NCBI RefSeq assembly: GCF_002959915.1
Contig: NZ_PPDE01000003.1
Coordinates: 1 to 64,000 of the forward strand
Source of the DNA: Veillonella atypica KON
GTDB lineage: Bacteria; Bacillota; Negativicutes; Veillonellales; Veillonellaceae
Reading direction: 5' to 3'
Length of the DNA stretch: 64,000 bases
Shown here: positions 54,103 through 63,352 of the stretch, one piece after another
Position numbering within the stretch: position 1 is the first letter of the stretch
Layout of the letters: each line of letters starts with the position of its first letter
Position numbers and translations under genes: made by a program
The notes under the pieces: generated by a model
What the model saw: only the letters and a program-made list of their open reading frames with translations
Databases searched by the model: none
Told to the model about the DNA's origin: nothing

Positions 54103-54990
54103 ATGAGCTGGAGAACATATACAGTAAAAGAAGAGGTAGATACAACAGTATCTGCTTATGTAAAAGAGCGATTTTCTTTATCCTCTCGAAATGTGCAGAT
54201 GATATTTCGTAAGAAACGGGTGAAGGTCAATAGCCGCGTTGCTCATTCCAAGCGTATGCTAAGAAAAGGGGATGTTATTACTATTGAGTTACCACAAGAT
54301 AAGGGTTATGGTGTAGAGGTTGAAAAAGGACCTATAGAGGTTCTCTATGAGGATGAACACACACTTGTGGTGTATAAGTCTCCATTTATGCTGGTTCATC
54401 CAGCAGGTCAAACGAAATATCATACATTGAGTAATCTGGTGGCTGGCTATTATGCTAAACGCGGCGAAGTTCATAAAATTCGGCCTGTTCATCGCTTGGA
54501 TCGAGATACAACAGGTGTTATTATGTTTGGCAAAACCCGTGAGGCAGAACAATATTACACTAAACAGCTACAAGAAGGTCGAATTCACCGTGTCTATCGC
54601 GGTCTCGTAGAAGGAAAGATTACATCTGATGGTGTGGTGAATGAACCTATCGGTGTGGATCCGGTATTTGATAATCGCCGTTGTGTTGATGAATTTGGTC
54701 AAGATGCTGTAACCGAATATCATGTGATTGAATATGATGATGTACAATCGTTGTTAGAGTTTACATTGCTAACCGGACGAACTCATCAAATTCGCGTTCA
54801 TATGGCTCATATTGGTCACCCTATCATTGGCGATGCCATGTATGGTATGCGGAAAAAACCGTATACGAGACAGGCCTTACATGCCTATTCGTTGACATTT
54901 ATACCATATGGACAATCTGAACTGGTGACTGTTATCGCACCTGTACCATCTGATTTAGGTCGTGAACTACAAACTAAAAAGCTGCCCTAG
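54103..54990 (+). CDS. RluA-family pseudouridine synthase
   Basis: A 295-aa enzyme: S4-like N-terminus (about 14-65), then the catalytic domain with HRLDRDTTGVIMF (Asp is the catalytic residue, about 133-140) and GRTHQIRVHMAHIGHP near the end. Modifies rRNA or tRNA uridines; target not predictable. Its start is 1 nt after the stop of the Eis-like gene. The stop codon lies inside the terminator. Confidence 0.9.
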   Translation: MSWRTYTVKEEVDTTVSAYVKERFSLSSRNVQMIFRKKRVKVNSRVAHSKRMLRKGDVITIELPQDKGYGVEVEKGPIEVLYEDEHTLVVYKSPFMLVHPAGQTKYHTLSNLVAGYYAKRGEVHKIRPVHRLDRDTTGVIMFGKTREAEQYYTKQLQEGRIHRVYRGLVEGKITSDGVVNEPIGVDPVFDNRRCVDEFGQDAVTEYHVIEYDDVQSLLEFTLLTGRTHQIRVHMAHIGHPIIGDAMYGMRKKPYTRQALHAYSLTFIPYGQSELVTVIAPVPSDLGRELQTKKLP

Positions 54991-55003
54991 GGCAGCTTTT
55001 TGC
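54976..55003 (+). terminator. terminator overlapping the rlu stop codon
   Basis: AAAAAGCTGCCC (54976-54987) and GGGCAGCTTTTT (54990-55001) pair perfectly with the TAG stop in the loop. Confidence 0.85.
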
Positions 55004-55026
55004 ATAAGTGTATAGGTTTAGCAACG

Positions 55027-55057
55027 AAAAAAGGACTCCTGATGGAGTCCTTTTTCA
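55027..55057 (+). terminator. second terminator hairpin
   Basis: AAAAAAGGACTCC pairs with GGAGTCCTTTTT about 25 nt after the first, as a back-up terminator. Confidence 0.75.
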
Positions 55058-55080
55058 TGTAAGGGGAGTGTTAGTATTAA

Positions 55081-55212
55081 CATCAAATGACCTATGTATT
55101 TAAACAAGTAGTAGGTTTGGGGTTAGTATTACTTGTCGGGAGATAAATACATTAAGTAATCAGGGAATATTTACTTATAATTATCATTTGATGTAGTAAT
55201 TATAAGTAAATA
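55081..55212. repeat. nested inverted repeats in a 360-nt gap
   Basis: TATTTACTTATAATTA (55168-55183) and TAATTATAAGTAAATA (55197-55212) pair perfectly over 16 bp; CATCAAATGA (55081-55090) pairs with TCATTTGATG (55184-55193), which lies in the loop of the first. The two folds compete or form a pseudoknot-like layout. No gene was recognised in 55058-55416. Confidence 0.65.
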
Positions 55213-55416
55213 CCATGAAGGTAAAATGAACTTCTAAAAAATATTTTATGAAATTTAGATGAAATGTAAAATTCGTTTATTAAATGTTGATAAATGCCAT
55301 ACTTCTTGATATGATAATAGAGGAGGATAATATCTTCTCTTTATTTTTTTTAAAAATATTTAAAAAAATCGTTCTAGTTATAAGACTTTTGTTGTTGGGT
55401 TAGAAAGGGGGCCACT

Positions 55417-55779
55417 ATGAAGTTGCTTATAGCTTTGATGGCCTTTTTTTGCCTCATAACATATTCGAATACGGCACAAGCGACTGATTGGTACTATGTA
55501 AGTCCTGATGACAAAGGTAATCAACTCTTTATAGATAATGATAGTGTTCAAAAAAGCGATTATGATGCTGTTCTTTGGCTAAAGGTTAATGAACCAGGTG
55601 GCGATGAACTTCGCTATAAGGTATATATTAGCCGTTATAATCGGACCATGGAAATTCTAGAAGTAGATGCGTATATGCCAAACGGCACTCAATATGATAA
55701 TGTTGATTATGATAAAGATCCTGAACCGATTGAAGGCAATACGAATGGTCAAGCCATCTATAGATTGTTATGGCAATAA
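55417..55779 (+). CDS. small secreted protein, surface-adhesin E-like
   Basis: A 120-aa exported protein: signal peptide 1-22 (cleaved at AQA-TD), then WYYVSPDDKGNQLFIDNDSV and a strand-rich domain ending YRLLWQ. The pattern (WYYV, FID-SV, W-K) resembles the adhesin-E fold of surface protein E homologues. Length is normal for that domain. AAAGGGGG precedes the ATG. Function inferred weakly. Confidence 0.6.
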   Translation: MKLLIALMAFFCLITYSNTAQATDWYYVSPDDKGNQLFIDNDSVQKSDYDAVLWLKVNEPGGDELRYKVYISRYNRTMEILEVDAYMPNGTQYDNVDYDKDPEPIEGNTNGQAIYRLLWQ

Positions 55780-55827
55780 ATAGCTTGAATTTAATATTTT
55801 AGATATAAATTTAAAAAATTAAATATA

Positions 55828-55867
55828 AAAATACCTAGCTAGACAGCAACTAGCTAGGTATTTTTTA
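55828..55867 (+). terminator. terminator of the adhesin-E-like gene
   Basis: AAAATACCTAGCTAG and CTAGCTAGGTATTTT pair perfectly, followed by TT. Confidence 0.85.
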
Positions 55868-55961
55868 TGTGTAAATGTATTGTAAACACGCAGAGGTGCT
55901 ACAGTCTTTGTAGATAGGTAAAATTTAAGATATCCACTAGTGATTGGTAACAACCGTTAGT

Positions 55962-56987
55962 TTATAGCTGAGCGGCTGTACGGGTTAATTCCAAATCATT
56001 AATCATTTGTAAATCGTCTTGCGGGGATCTACCGCCGGTTGTTAAGTAACCGCCTACCATGATGCCGTTAAGACCACCTTTTAGTGCGTACGATTGTAAA
56101 TCGCGTAGATTTACTTCTCGACCGCCTGCGGTGCGAATTAATGCATGAGGTAAAATGAAACGGAATACAGCGAAGGTACGTAAAATTTCCATCGGTTTTA
56201 ACGCTTTGTTATGTTCGAATGGAGTACCCTTGATCGGATTTAATATGTTTAATGGTATGGAATCAATGTTGAGGCGTTTAAGTTCAAACGCCATTTCTAC
56301 GCGTTGTTCTAGCGTTTCGTTTAGACCTAAGATACCGCCAGAGCAAACGCGAATGCCAGCTTTTTTGGCATTTTCTATGGTAGACATCTTGTCCTCATAG
56401 GAATGTGTGGAGCAGATGTCAGGGAAATGACTTGGTGCAGTTTCGATATTGGAATGATAGCGAGTAACACCAACTTCTTTTAATTGAAGAGCTTGTTCAT
56501 AGGTTAACAAACCAAGGGAACAACAAATTTCTAAACCAATTTTTTCGCGGATTTCTTTTAATACGCGTAAGATTTGGTTGAATTCATTAGGGTTGGAAGT
56601 GTTGCGACCGCTTGTAACAATAGAGAAACGAATAGCACCAGCTTCTTTTGCTTTTCTAGCAGCCTCTAAAATCGATTCATCATCCATAAATGGATATTCT
56701 TGAACGCCTGTATTGTGGTGTGCCGACTGTGCACAGAATTTACAGTTTTCAGGACATTTACCAGAACGAGCATTTACAATCGCGCAAATGTCGACGGAAT
56801 TATCGTTGAAATGTTGTTTTATTTTATCTGCCATAGCCAATAGAATCATGGTATCTTCATCGGATGTATGGATTAAATCGATGGCTTCCTCTTTAGTGAT
56901 TTCCCCACCATGTAATATACGATTGGCAATAGTTAATATTTTTTCATAAGAACCCACCTGGGTTTGTTGCTCTACTGGAAGTGCCAT
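55962..56987 (-). CDS. bioB: biotin synthase
   Basis: Radical-SAM enzyme that inserts sulfur into dethiobiotin. At 341 aa it has the cluster motif CPENCKFC (C78, C82, C85), and C-terminal YLTTGGRSPQDD for the 2Fe-2S region. GGAGG precedes the ATG. A BirA-type operator covers its promoter. No other bio gene is in the window. Confidence 0.95.
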   Translation of the reverse strand: MALPVEQQTQVGSYEKILTIANRILHGGEITKEEAIDLIHTSDEDTMILLAMADKIKQHFNDNSVDICAIVNARSGKCPENCKFCAQSAHHNTGVQEYPFMDDESILEAARKAKEAGAIRFSIVTSGRNTSNPNEFNQILRVLKEIREKIGLEICCSLGLLTYEQALQLKEVGVTRYHSNIETAPSHFPDICSTHSYEDKMSTIENAKKAGIRVCSGGILGLNETLEQRVEMAFELKRLNIDSIPLNILNPIKGTPFEHNKALKPMEILRTFAVFRFILPHALIRTAGGREVNLRDLQSYALKGGLNGIMVGGYLTTGGRSPQDDLQMINDLELTRTAAQL

Positions 56988-57039
56988 TATAGCCTCCTTG
57001 TTATTGTTAACTTATAAAAACGAATATATTTACAATGTA

Positions 57040-57094
57040 ATTGTAGTATTCTTGTATACTAATTGTCAACTGTATAAATTAATTAGTTTACAAT
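57040..57094 (-). promoter_or_regulatory. bioB promoter with BirA-like operator
   Basis: Minus strand: -35 TTGACA (57064-57069), 18 nt, -10 TACAAT (57040-57045). The dyad ATTGTCAAC-N15-GTTTACAAT (57062-57094) fits the BirA consensus TTGTNAACC-N14..16-GGTTNACAA and overlaps the -35 box, so biotin should repress bioB. Confidence 0.8.
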
Positions 57095-57171
57095 ATGATA
57101 TCTTACATATTATATAGAAATATATAGTATAATTAGATATTAGTATTCTATAAGTTAGGAAAGGAGACAAT

Positions 57172-58437
57172 ATGCAACCCTTTCGTTTTATACATTGTGG
57201 AGACCTTCATTTAGGGGCTCCTTTTCAATATGCTATGGGGATGAGTCGGCATGTAGATCGTGCTGTCGCAGAAGCAACTTATGAAGCTTTCAATAATATC
57301 ATTGAAATCGCTGTGCGCGAACGCGTTAATGCAGTTGTGATTAGCGGTGATGTTTATAATAGTGAAGATCATAATTTAGAGGCTCAGGTCCGATTTGTGC
57401 GTGCTATGTATCGCTTGTGGGAGGCGCATATTCCCGTATATATGGTGCAAGGTAATCATGATCCTGCTGAAAGCTGGCGCGCTGGCTTATCAATGCCTGA
57501 TAATGTACATGTGTTTTCGGATACACAGGTACAACGATTTCCGTTGATGGTTAATAATATTGAAGTTGGTGGTGTTTACGGCATCAGTTGTGGCCATGGC
57601 AATGAACAATCTAATTTTGCTGCACAATATAAAGCCTTTGAACGAGATGAGTTTTCCCTTGCTGTCATGCATGGAACGGTTGGATCTAGTGTGGGCAGTG
57701 AACATCATGATGTAACAGGGCCCTGTAATTTGACGGATATCATGCAAGGCGCTATGGACTATTGGGCACTAGGTCATATCCATAAATCACAGGTGATTTC
57801 AGAAGACCCTATGGTCGTATATGCGGGCAATCCTCAAGGATTACATCGCAAGGAATCTGGCGCTAAAGGATGCTATATGGTCAACGTATCACATAATGGA
57901 CATTGTGAACTAGAATTTATTGAGACCAGTGCCATTCGTTTTGAAGATATAAAGATCGATATTGCAGGCATACAAACTGAACGTGAGTTATTAGATTTGT
58001 TGAGCCATAAAAAGCAGTCCTTACGTAAAAAATATAATAAGAATACATTGGTATCGGTCCATTTAGTAGGAACTGGTCCAATTCATCGCTTATGCGTGGA
58101 TGAGTCCGTTCGAAAATTATGGCTACGGGAGACGCAGGCAGAGGAAAAGAGTAAATCTATTTTTGTTATGCCATACCGCATGATTGCTAAAACGCGTCCT
58201 ACTGTTAATTTGGCAGAGCGCCGTTTATTGTCCGACATGGTAGGCGATTATCTACGTGCCTATGATGAAACCGTTACTGATATTGAGGCCGTACGTCAAA
58301 TCTTGGTCGATCGTCCTGAGTCTAAACGACTTGGCAGTTATTTAGATTTATTATCAGACGATGTATTGAAACGAGTTATGGAACGCAGTGAAATGGAAGG
58401 GGTTACGGTGTTAATGGGGGTAAACGATGAACATTAA
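57172..58437 (+). CDS. yhaO: YhaO-like metallophosphoesterase (SbcD family)
   Basis: A 421-aa DNA repair nuclease subunit. Metal motifs in order: GDLHLG (about 10-15), SGDVYNSED (about 59-67), GNHDP (about 94-98), and GHIHKSQ (about 202-208). Overlaps the next gene by 11 nt; together they resemble the B. subtilis YhaO-YhaN pair, an SbcCD/Rad50-Mre11-like complex. The N-terminal domain is complete; the C-terminal capping domain is from about 300. Confidence 0.88.
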   Translation: MQPFRFIHCGDLHLGAPFQYAMGMSRHVDRAVAEATYEAFNNIIEIAVRERVNAVVISGDVYNSEDHNLEAQVRFVRAMYRLWEAHIPVYMVQGNHDPAESWRAGLSMPDNVHVFSDTQVQRFPLMVNNIEVGGVYGISCGHGNEQSNFAAQYKAFERDEFSLAVMHGTVGSSVGSEHHDVTGPCNLTDIMQGAMDYWALGHIHKSQVISEDPMVVYAGNPQGLHRKESGAKGCYMVNVSHNGHCELEFIETSAIRFEDIKIDIAGIQTERELLDLLSHKKQSLRKKYNKNTLVSVHLVGTGPIHRLCVDESVRKLWLRETQAEEKSKSIFVMPYRMIAKTRPTVNLAERRLLSDMVGDYLRAYDETVTDIEAVRQILVDRPESKRLGSYLDLLSDDVLKRVMERSEMEGVTVLMGVNDEH

Positions 58438-61282
58438 ACAGATTCGACTCGACTCATTTGGGCCGTATGAAAACTGGACATTTACATCCGGTCCTAACGG
58501 TGTACAGCTTGTATATGGCGCTAATGAAAGTGGGAAAACCTCCTTATTAGAAGGTATGCGTTCTCTTTTATTTGGCGGTAAACATAAAAAATATGGTTAT
58601 GTAAGTGGATCTCTTGAGCTCGACAAAGAGGGGACGGCTTATCATTTAGGCCGACAAAACAAGAATTTAGATTTTTATTCTCCTGGTGAGCCTAGCATAA
58701 AGGTCGAGCCGAATCAATTGTGGTGGCATGGGCTCGATAAAAAAACGTATAACCGCATATTCGGCCTTACGTTAGAGGACCTTCAAGGCGTAGATATACT
58801 CAATGAAGTAGATGTACGAGCTAGATTCTTTGGCGCCGAAGGGGGCGAGCAACTCGGTGGTGTAGTAAAAAGCATTGAAACCAATGCTAATGACTTACTG
58901 GTTGCGTCTGCATCAGGCAAACGCCGCATCAATGTTTTGATAGATCAATTACAAGAAAATAAGGCTCGTTTATCCGCACTGGGTGAACATGAAACGCAAT
59001 ATGTAGAATTACAACAAGCGTTGAAGGCTTCCGAGGATACAGAAGCAGAAATTCAGAATCAAATCAAAGAATGGCAAGATTATCGTGAAGGCGTAGAGAT
59101 GGTGCTTCGTGCATGGGATACATATCGACGTAGCGAAGAGGCGCGTCGTCGTATGCAACAGTTTACATCTCCTGATACACTAGATCGCGATGCGTTTTTA
59201 AGTATCGATGAGGGCCTTCGTGAAGCTCGTCAGAATATGCAACTTTGGCTTGATAAAGAAGAAGCACTAAAACCGGAAAATTTTGATCCTAATAGTCCAT
59301 TTACTACCTATGGCCAAGATATAGAGGATTTGATTCAACAAGGTGCGAAGTGGGAACAATTGCGCCGTGAGTGTGAAGAAGGCGAAGCCTACATTGCTAA
59401 GGTTAAAGAGCAACTTGATTTCTCGAGAGGGTTACAATCTTCATGGCGCAAGGATGAATCGGTGCCAACTGATGTGAATTGGTTTGAAGGGGAACGTTTA
59501 TCCAAACGATTGCGTACCGCAAAGGACCAATTATTATATTGGCAAAGCCAAGCACCATCCTTGCAAAAAGAACCAAAAATAAGTGAAGATAGTTCATCTG
59601 TTGACACTGGTGAAAATAGCCCTGTTAACACCTGGGCTCAGCAAGAGTTGCAGGCTGTTATGACTGATATTGCAGATCTAGAGTCTCGACTTGGAGAACA
59701 TGGTTCCATACGTATGGCCACGATGCCGATTTGGTTGCAACGTATTGGGGGGATTGGAGCCGTCGTTGGTGTATTGATGTCTCTGGCAGGACTTATTGCA
59801 CTGGAATCTGTACTATATAGCATCGGTGGTATTATTCTATTAATACTTGGACTGGGATTGTTCTGGTATGGATGGCGCCTTCGCCATGTAGATGATTCCG
59901 ATGTAGCTCGGTTGATGCGTGAACTAGAACGCTTACAGCAACGTAAGTCGTATTTGGAAACACAATTGGATGCACCTTTACCTGTGGCGTCAGATGTACC
60001 GAACTTGGAAACGGCAGCTATTGAGCAACGTTACAATGATGAAGGTAAACAATTACAGGCTAATTATGAAAAAGCCTTGGCTGAATGGCAAGCATGGATT
60101 CCTGAAGGGGCTGCCAAGAGTCTCGATGAAGATGATTTCTTTAGTATGAAGCATGAATATGACCAGTACTCTGAACAATTGCGGACCATTGAAGGATACG
60201 AGAAACGCTTAGATGAACATAAGGAATCTTTGCGCCTTATAGAGGACCAAGCTGTTACCTTATGGTATAACCTTGGTGTTGAAGCCCCTGTGTCTCCTAC
60301 TGAGCTAAAACGTATTTATAACCAATATAAAAACTTTCAACAACAAATGATTCGTTGGGAACAAAAAGAATCACAGCGTAAGAGCTACCGTATGGAGTAT
60401 GATAATTGGCATCGCAAGGAAAAAGAGCTTTTACTAGAACAAAAAGCATTGCTTGAAAAAAGCGGATTATCCGGGGCCAATGAATATCGTCAAAAACTCA
60501 TTGATGAAGATCAATTTAAGCAATGGGAAACGATTTACAAACAAAGCCAAGTACAGCTTGATTTGTTAACTCCAGATGGTGAAAATAAAGATTTATTCTA
60601 TCGCCGCTTGCGTGAGGGGAATAAAGAGAATTGGACTGATGAATTAGCCCATGCAGATCAAGAGCTGAATGCGCGCAAGGATGCGATGGCTAACCTCTAT
60701 GAGAAACGAGGCCAAATCGTGGAAGCTATGCGTGCATTGGGTTCAGATCAGGAGCAACGGGAAGCCATTCAACAACGACAAGAGTTAGAATCTGAATTGG
60801 AATCTGCCTTGGAAGATTGGGCCACTCAAGTTGTCATCGCTCATTGTATGGAACGAGCGCAACAATCATACGAAGAAGAGTCACAACCAAAGATGTTAGA
60901 ATTAGCATCTCAGTATATTAAACGTTTAACGAATGGTGCTTATACATTTGATATGTGGGGATTGCAAGACGGTTTAGCCCTTTTGAATGAACGGGGTGAA
61001 CGATTACCGATTTATCATTGGTCTAGTGGTTTAGCGGATCAGGTGTATCTCGCGCTGCGTTTGGCACTAGCAAAGGTCTTTTCGTACCAAGTGGATGCAT
61101 TGCCAATCATATTAGATGATATCCTAGTCCGATTTGATGAAGATCGCCAAAAGAGTGCACTTGAGTTGTTAGCTGAACTTGGTGAACATCAACAAATTTG
61201 GTTGTTTACATGTCAGCAACAAGTGTATTACATGGGTCAAGCTATTGCTGGTATAGATACGCATATATTACAACGTGCATAA
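58427..61282 (+). CDS. yhaN: YhaN-like ATPase (SbcC/Rad50 type)
   Basis: A 951-aa SMC-like ATPase. Walker A GANESGKTSLLEG (about 33-45), long coiled coils (about 180-430 and 520-830), two hydrophobic segments between them (about 440-485: IGAVVGVLMSLAGLIAL, IGGIILLILGLGLFWYG) as in YhaN, then the signature SSGLADQVYLALRLA and Walker B LPIILDDILVRFDEDR near the end. It would bind the YhaO nuclease for DNA end processing. Confidence 0.88.
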   Translation: MNIKQIRLDSFGPYENWTFTSGPNGVQLVYGANESGKTSLLEGMRSLLFGGKHKKYGYVSGSLELDKEGTAYHLGRQNKNLDFYSPGEPSIKVEPNQLWWHGLDKKTYNRIFGLTLEDLQGVDILNEVDVRARFFGAEGGEQLGGVVKSIETNANDLLVASASGKRRINVLIDQLQENKARLSALGEHETQYVELQQALKASEDTEAEIQNQIKEWQDYREGVEMVLRAWDTYRRSEEARRRMQQFTSPDTLDRDAFLSIDEGLREARQNMQLWLDKEEALKPENFDPNSPFTTYGQDIEDLIQQGAKWEQLRRECEEGEAYIAKVKEQLDFSRGLQSSWRKDESVPTDVNWFEGERLSKRLRTAKDQLLYWQSQAPSLQKEPKISEDSSSVDTGENSPVNTWAQQELQAVMTDIADLESRLGEHGSIRMATMPIWLQRIGGIGAVVGVLMSLAGLIALESVLYSIGGIILLILGLGLFWYGWRLRHVDDSDVARLMRELERLQQRKSYLETQLDAPLPVASDVPNLETAAIEQRYNDEGKQLQANYEKALAEWQAWIPEGAAKSLDEDDFFSMKHEYDQYSEQLRTIEGYEKRLDEHKESLRLIEDQAVTLWYNLGVEAPVSPTELKRIYNQYKNFQQQMIRWEQKESQRKSYRMEYDNWHRKEKELLLEQKALLEKSGLSGANEYRQKLIDEDQFKQWETIYKQSQVQLDLLTPDGENKDLFYRRLREGNKENWTDELAHADQELNARKDAMANLYEKRGQIVEAMRALGSDQEQREAIQQRQELESELESALEDWATQVVIAHCMERAQQSYEEESQPKMLELASQYIKRLTNGAYTFDMWGLQDGLALLNERGERLPIYHWSSGLADQVYLALRLALAKVFSYQVDALPIILDDILVRFDEDRQKSALELLAELGEHQQIWLFTCQQQVYYMGQAIAGIDTHILQRA

Positions 61283-61422
61283 ATTTCTATCCCTAAAAAT
61301 ATAGATAATAAGTGGCTTTGCATATTCATCACTTTTGGGGTACACTTTTAATATAAGCGTGACATTCTAATAAAAAATCTTATATACATGTATGGGTGTG
61401 TTTTGTAGAAAGGGGTGGAAAT

Positions 61423-62469
61423 TTGAATACTGCTTATTTAGATATGATTCAGGGCAAGAACCCTGGCATAACACCGGTATGGTATATGCGCCAAGCAGGG
61501 CGCAGTCAGGCTGCATATCGTAAGATAAAAGAGAAGTACACATTGTTCGAAATTACCAAACAACCAGAACTTTGCGCACAAGTGACAGAACTGCCTGTTA
61601 AAGAATATGGCGTTGATGCGGCTATTCTTTATAAGGATATTATGAGCCCTATGGTGGCTATTGGCGTGAATGTGGATATTAAACCTGGTGTAGGTCCTGT
61701 ATTTGATACTCCAATACGCCGTATGGAAGATATTGAACGATTATATGCGTTTGATGCAACAAAGGTAGAGTATATTTCCAAAACTATTGAGTTGTTGACT
61801 ACTGAGGTGCTTGATGTACCTCTTATTGGCTTTTGTGGTGCACCATTCACTATCGCGTCTTACCTTATTGAAGGAGGTCCTACGAAAAGTTATAACAAAA
61901 CTCGTGGGATGTTAATCAGCGAACCCGAAATTTGGAATAGACTAATGGAAAAACTAGCGGATATGTCCATCGAGTATTTGTCAATGCAAGCGCGCGCTGG
62001 TGCTAATGCTTTACAAATCTTTGACTCTTGGGTGGGGGCCGTTAATAGTACAGAATATGAGCAAGCTATTTTCCCTCATATGAAACGTATTATTTCCACA
62101 GTAAAATCTAGATTCCCTAACTTGCCGCTCGCTATGAATGGTGTCGGTACAGACCACCTTGTTTCTACTTGGGCTAAATTACCTCTTGATGTTATCGCCT
62201 TAGATTGGCGAAGCTCTCTTGGGGCGGCTAAGGATAGAGGTGTTACACAAACAGTACAGGGAAACCTTGATCCGGCTTATTTATACGGGGATACAAAAAC
62301 AATAGCCAAGGTGGTAGATGAAATCTTAATGGATGGCGTTCGCCATGGTAAACATGTATTTAACTTAGGGCATGGCGTATTCCCTGAGGCAGACCCAGCA
62401 AAATTACATTGGTTGACAGACTATGTTCATGAAAAGAGCCGTGAATTGTGGGCTCGTGAAAGCCGATAA
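61423..62469 (+). CDS. hemE: uroporphyrinogen decarboxylase
   Basis: A 348-aa enzyme converting uroporphyrinogen III to coproporphyrinogen III. PVWYMRQAGR near residue 19-28 holds the catalytic arginines, and the family's IGFCGAPFTIASYLIEGG block is present. TTG 61423 follows AAAGGGGTGG and gives MNTAYLDM; the longer GTG-started frame from 61396 includes that site and is rejected. First of hemE-hemH-hemY. Confidence 0.93.
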   Translation: MNTAYLDMIQGKNPGITPVWYMRQAGRSQAAYRKIKEKYTLFEITKQPELCAQVTELPVKEYGVDAAILYKDIMSPMVAIGVNVDIKPGVGPVFDTPIRRMEDIERLYAFDATKVEYISKTIELLTTEVLDVPLIGFCGAPFTIASYLIEGGPTKSYNKTRGMLISEPEIWNRLMEKLADMSIEYLSMQARAGANALQIFDSWVGAVNSTEYEQAIFPHMKRIISTVKSRFPNLPLAMNGVGTDHLVSTWAKLPLDVIALDWRSSLGAAKDRGVTQTVQGNLDPAYLYGDTKTIAKVVDEILMDGVRHGKHVFNLGHGVFPEADPAKLHWLTDYVHEKSRELWARESR

Positions 62470-62470
62470 T

Positions 62471-63352
62471 ATGAAGCAGGCTATACTGTTATTATCTTTT
62501 GGTACACCTCGTCAACCATCTGATTTATTACCCTATTTGACGAGCATTCGACGCGGAAAAATTCCGACAGAACGAGAGTTGAAGGTTCTAACTGCTCGTT
62601 ACGATGCCATCGGACAATGGGATAATAAGCTGTTGCAAACGATGGGGGAAGAGCAAAAGAAAACTCTTAAATCCCTATTGGCGATAGACGCGATGTATTT
62701 GGCCTATCTTCATATGCCTAATAGTATGGAACAAGCTATAGAATCCATAGCAACTGCAGGGTATACTTCTATTTTATGTATTGTCACATCGCCGTTTTAT
62801 TCTATGATTGGAACAGGCGCGTATGAACGGAAATTACATTCTATATTACGAGCGTATCCGGATATATCTTGTGAAATTATCAAATCTTGGTGGAATAGAC
62901 CACAGTTTTTTGAATACTGGCGTTCACAGTTGATGGCCGCGAATCCATTACAAGCTGATACAGCCTGTATTTTCTCTGCCCATAGTGTACCTACTTCAAC
63001 GGTTGGTAGCTATGAAGATGAGGTCATGTCCGCATCAAATCAAATTGCAAAAATGGTAGGCCTTAATCACTGGTATCAGGCATGGCAAAGTGCGGCGCCC
63101 TATGGTGAATGGTTAGGTCCTACCATTGAAAGTGTCATTGAACAGGCTCTTATAGATGGAGCAAAACGGATTGTATGTATTCCTTTTGGGTTTGTTAGCG
63201 ATCATGTAGAAATTTTGTATGATAATGATATTATTTGTCGGAATATCGTTGAAAATGCTGGGGCTACATATGAACGTCTGCCTATGCCCAATGGAAATAC
63301 CCTATTTATGGAGGCCATGGCAAAGGCTATACGAGAAAGGATTAATAAGTGA
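62471..63352 (+). CDS. hemH: ferrochelatase (HemH/CpfC type)
   Basis: A 293-aa enzyme inserting iron into a porphyrin. SAHSVP (about 175-180) holds the catalytic His and FVSDHVEILYD (about 245-255) the conserved acidic residues. Begins 1 nt after the hemE stop. At this length it resembles Firmicutes coproporphyrin ferrochelatases, though the pathway branch is not certain. Confidence 0.9.
   Translation: MKQAILLLSFGTPRQPSDLLPYLTSIRRGKIPTERELKVLTARYDAIGQWDNKLLQTMGEEQKKTLKSLLAIDAMYLAYLHMPNSMEQAIESIATAGYTSILCIVTSPFYSMIGTGAYERKLHSILRAYPDISCEIIKSWWNRPQFFEYWRSQLMAANPLQADTACIFSAHSVPTSTVGSYEDEVMSASNQIAKMVGLNHWYQAWQSAAPYGEWLGPTIESVIEQALIDGAKRIVCIPFGFVSDHVEILYDNDIICRNIVENAGATYERLPMPNGNTLFMEAMAKAIRERINK

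Noticed and set aside
61396-61422. Upstream GTG start for hemE
   Set aside because: The ribosome site AAAGGGGTGG lies inside that extension, directly before TTG 61423, and family members begin at the later site.
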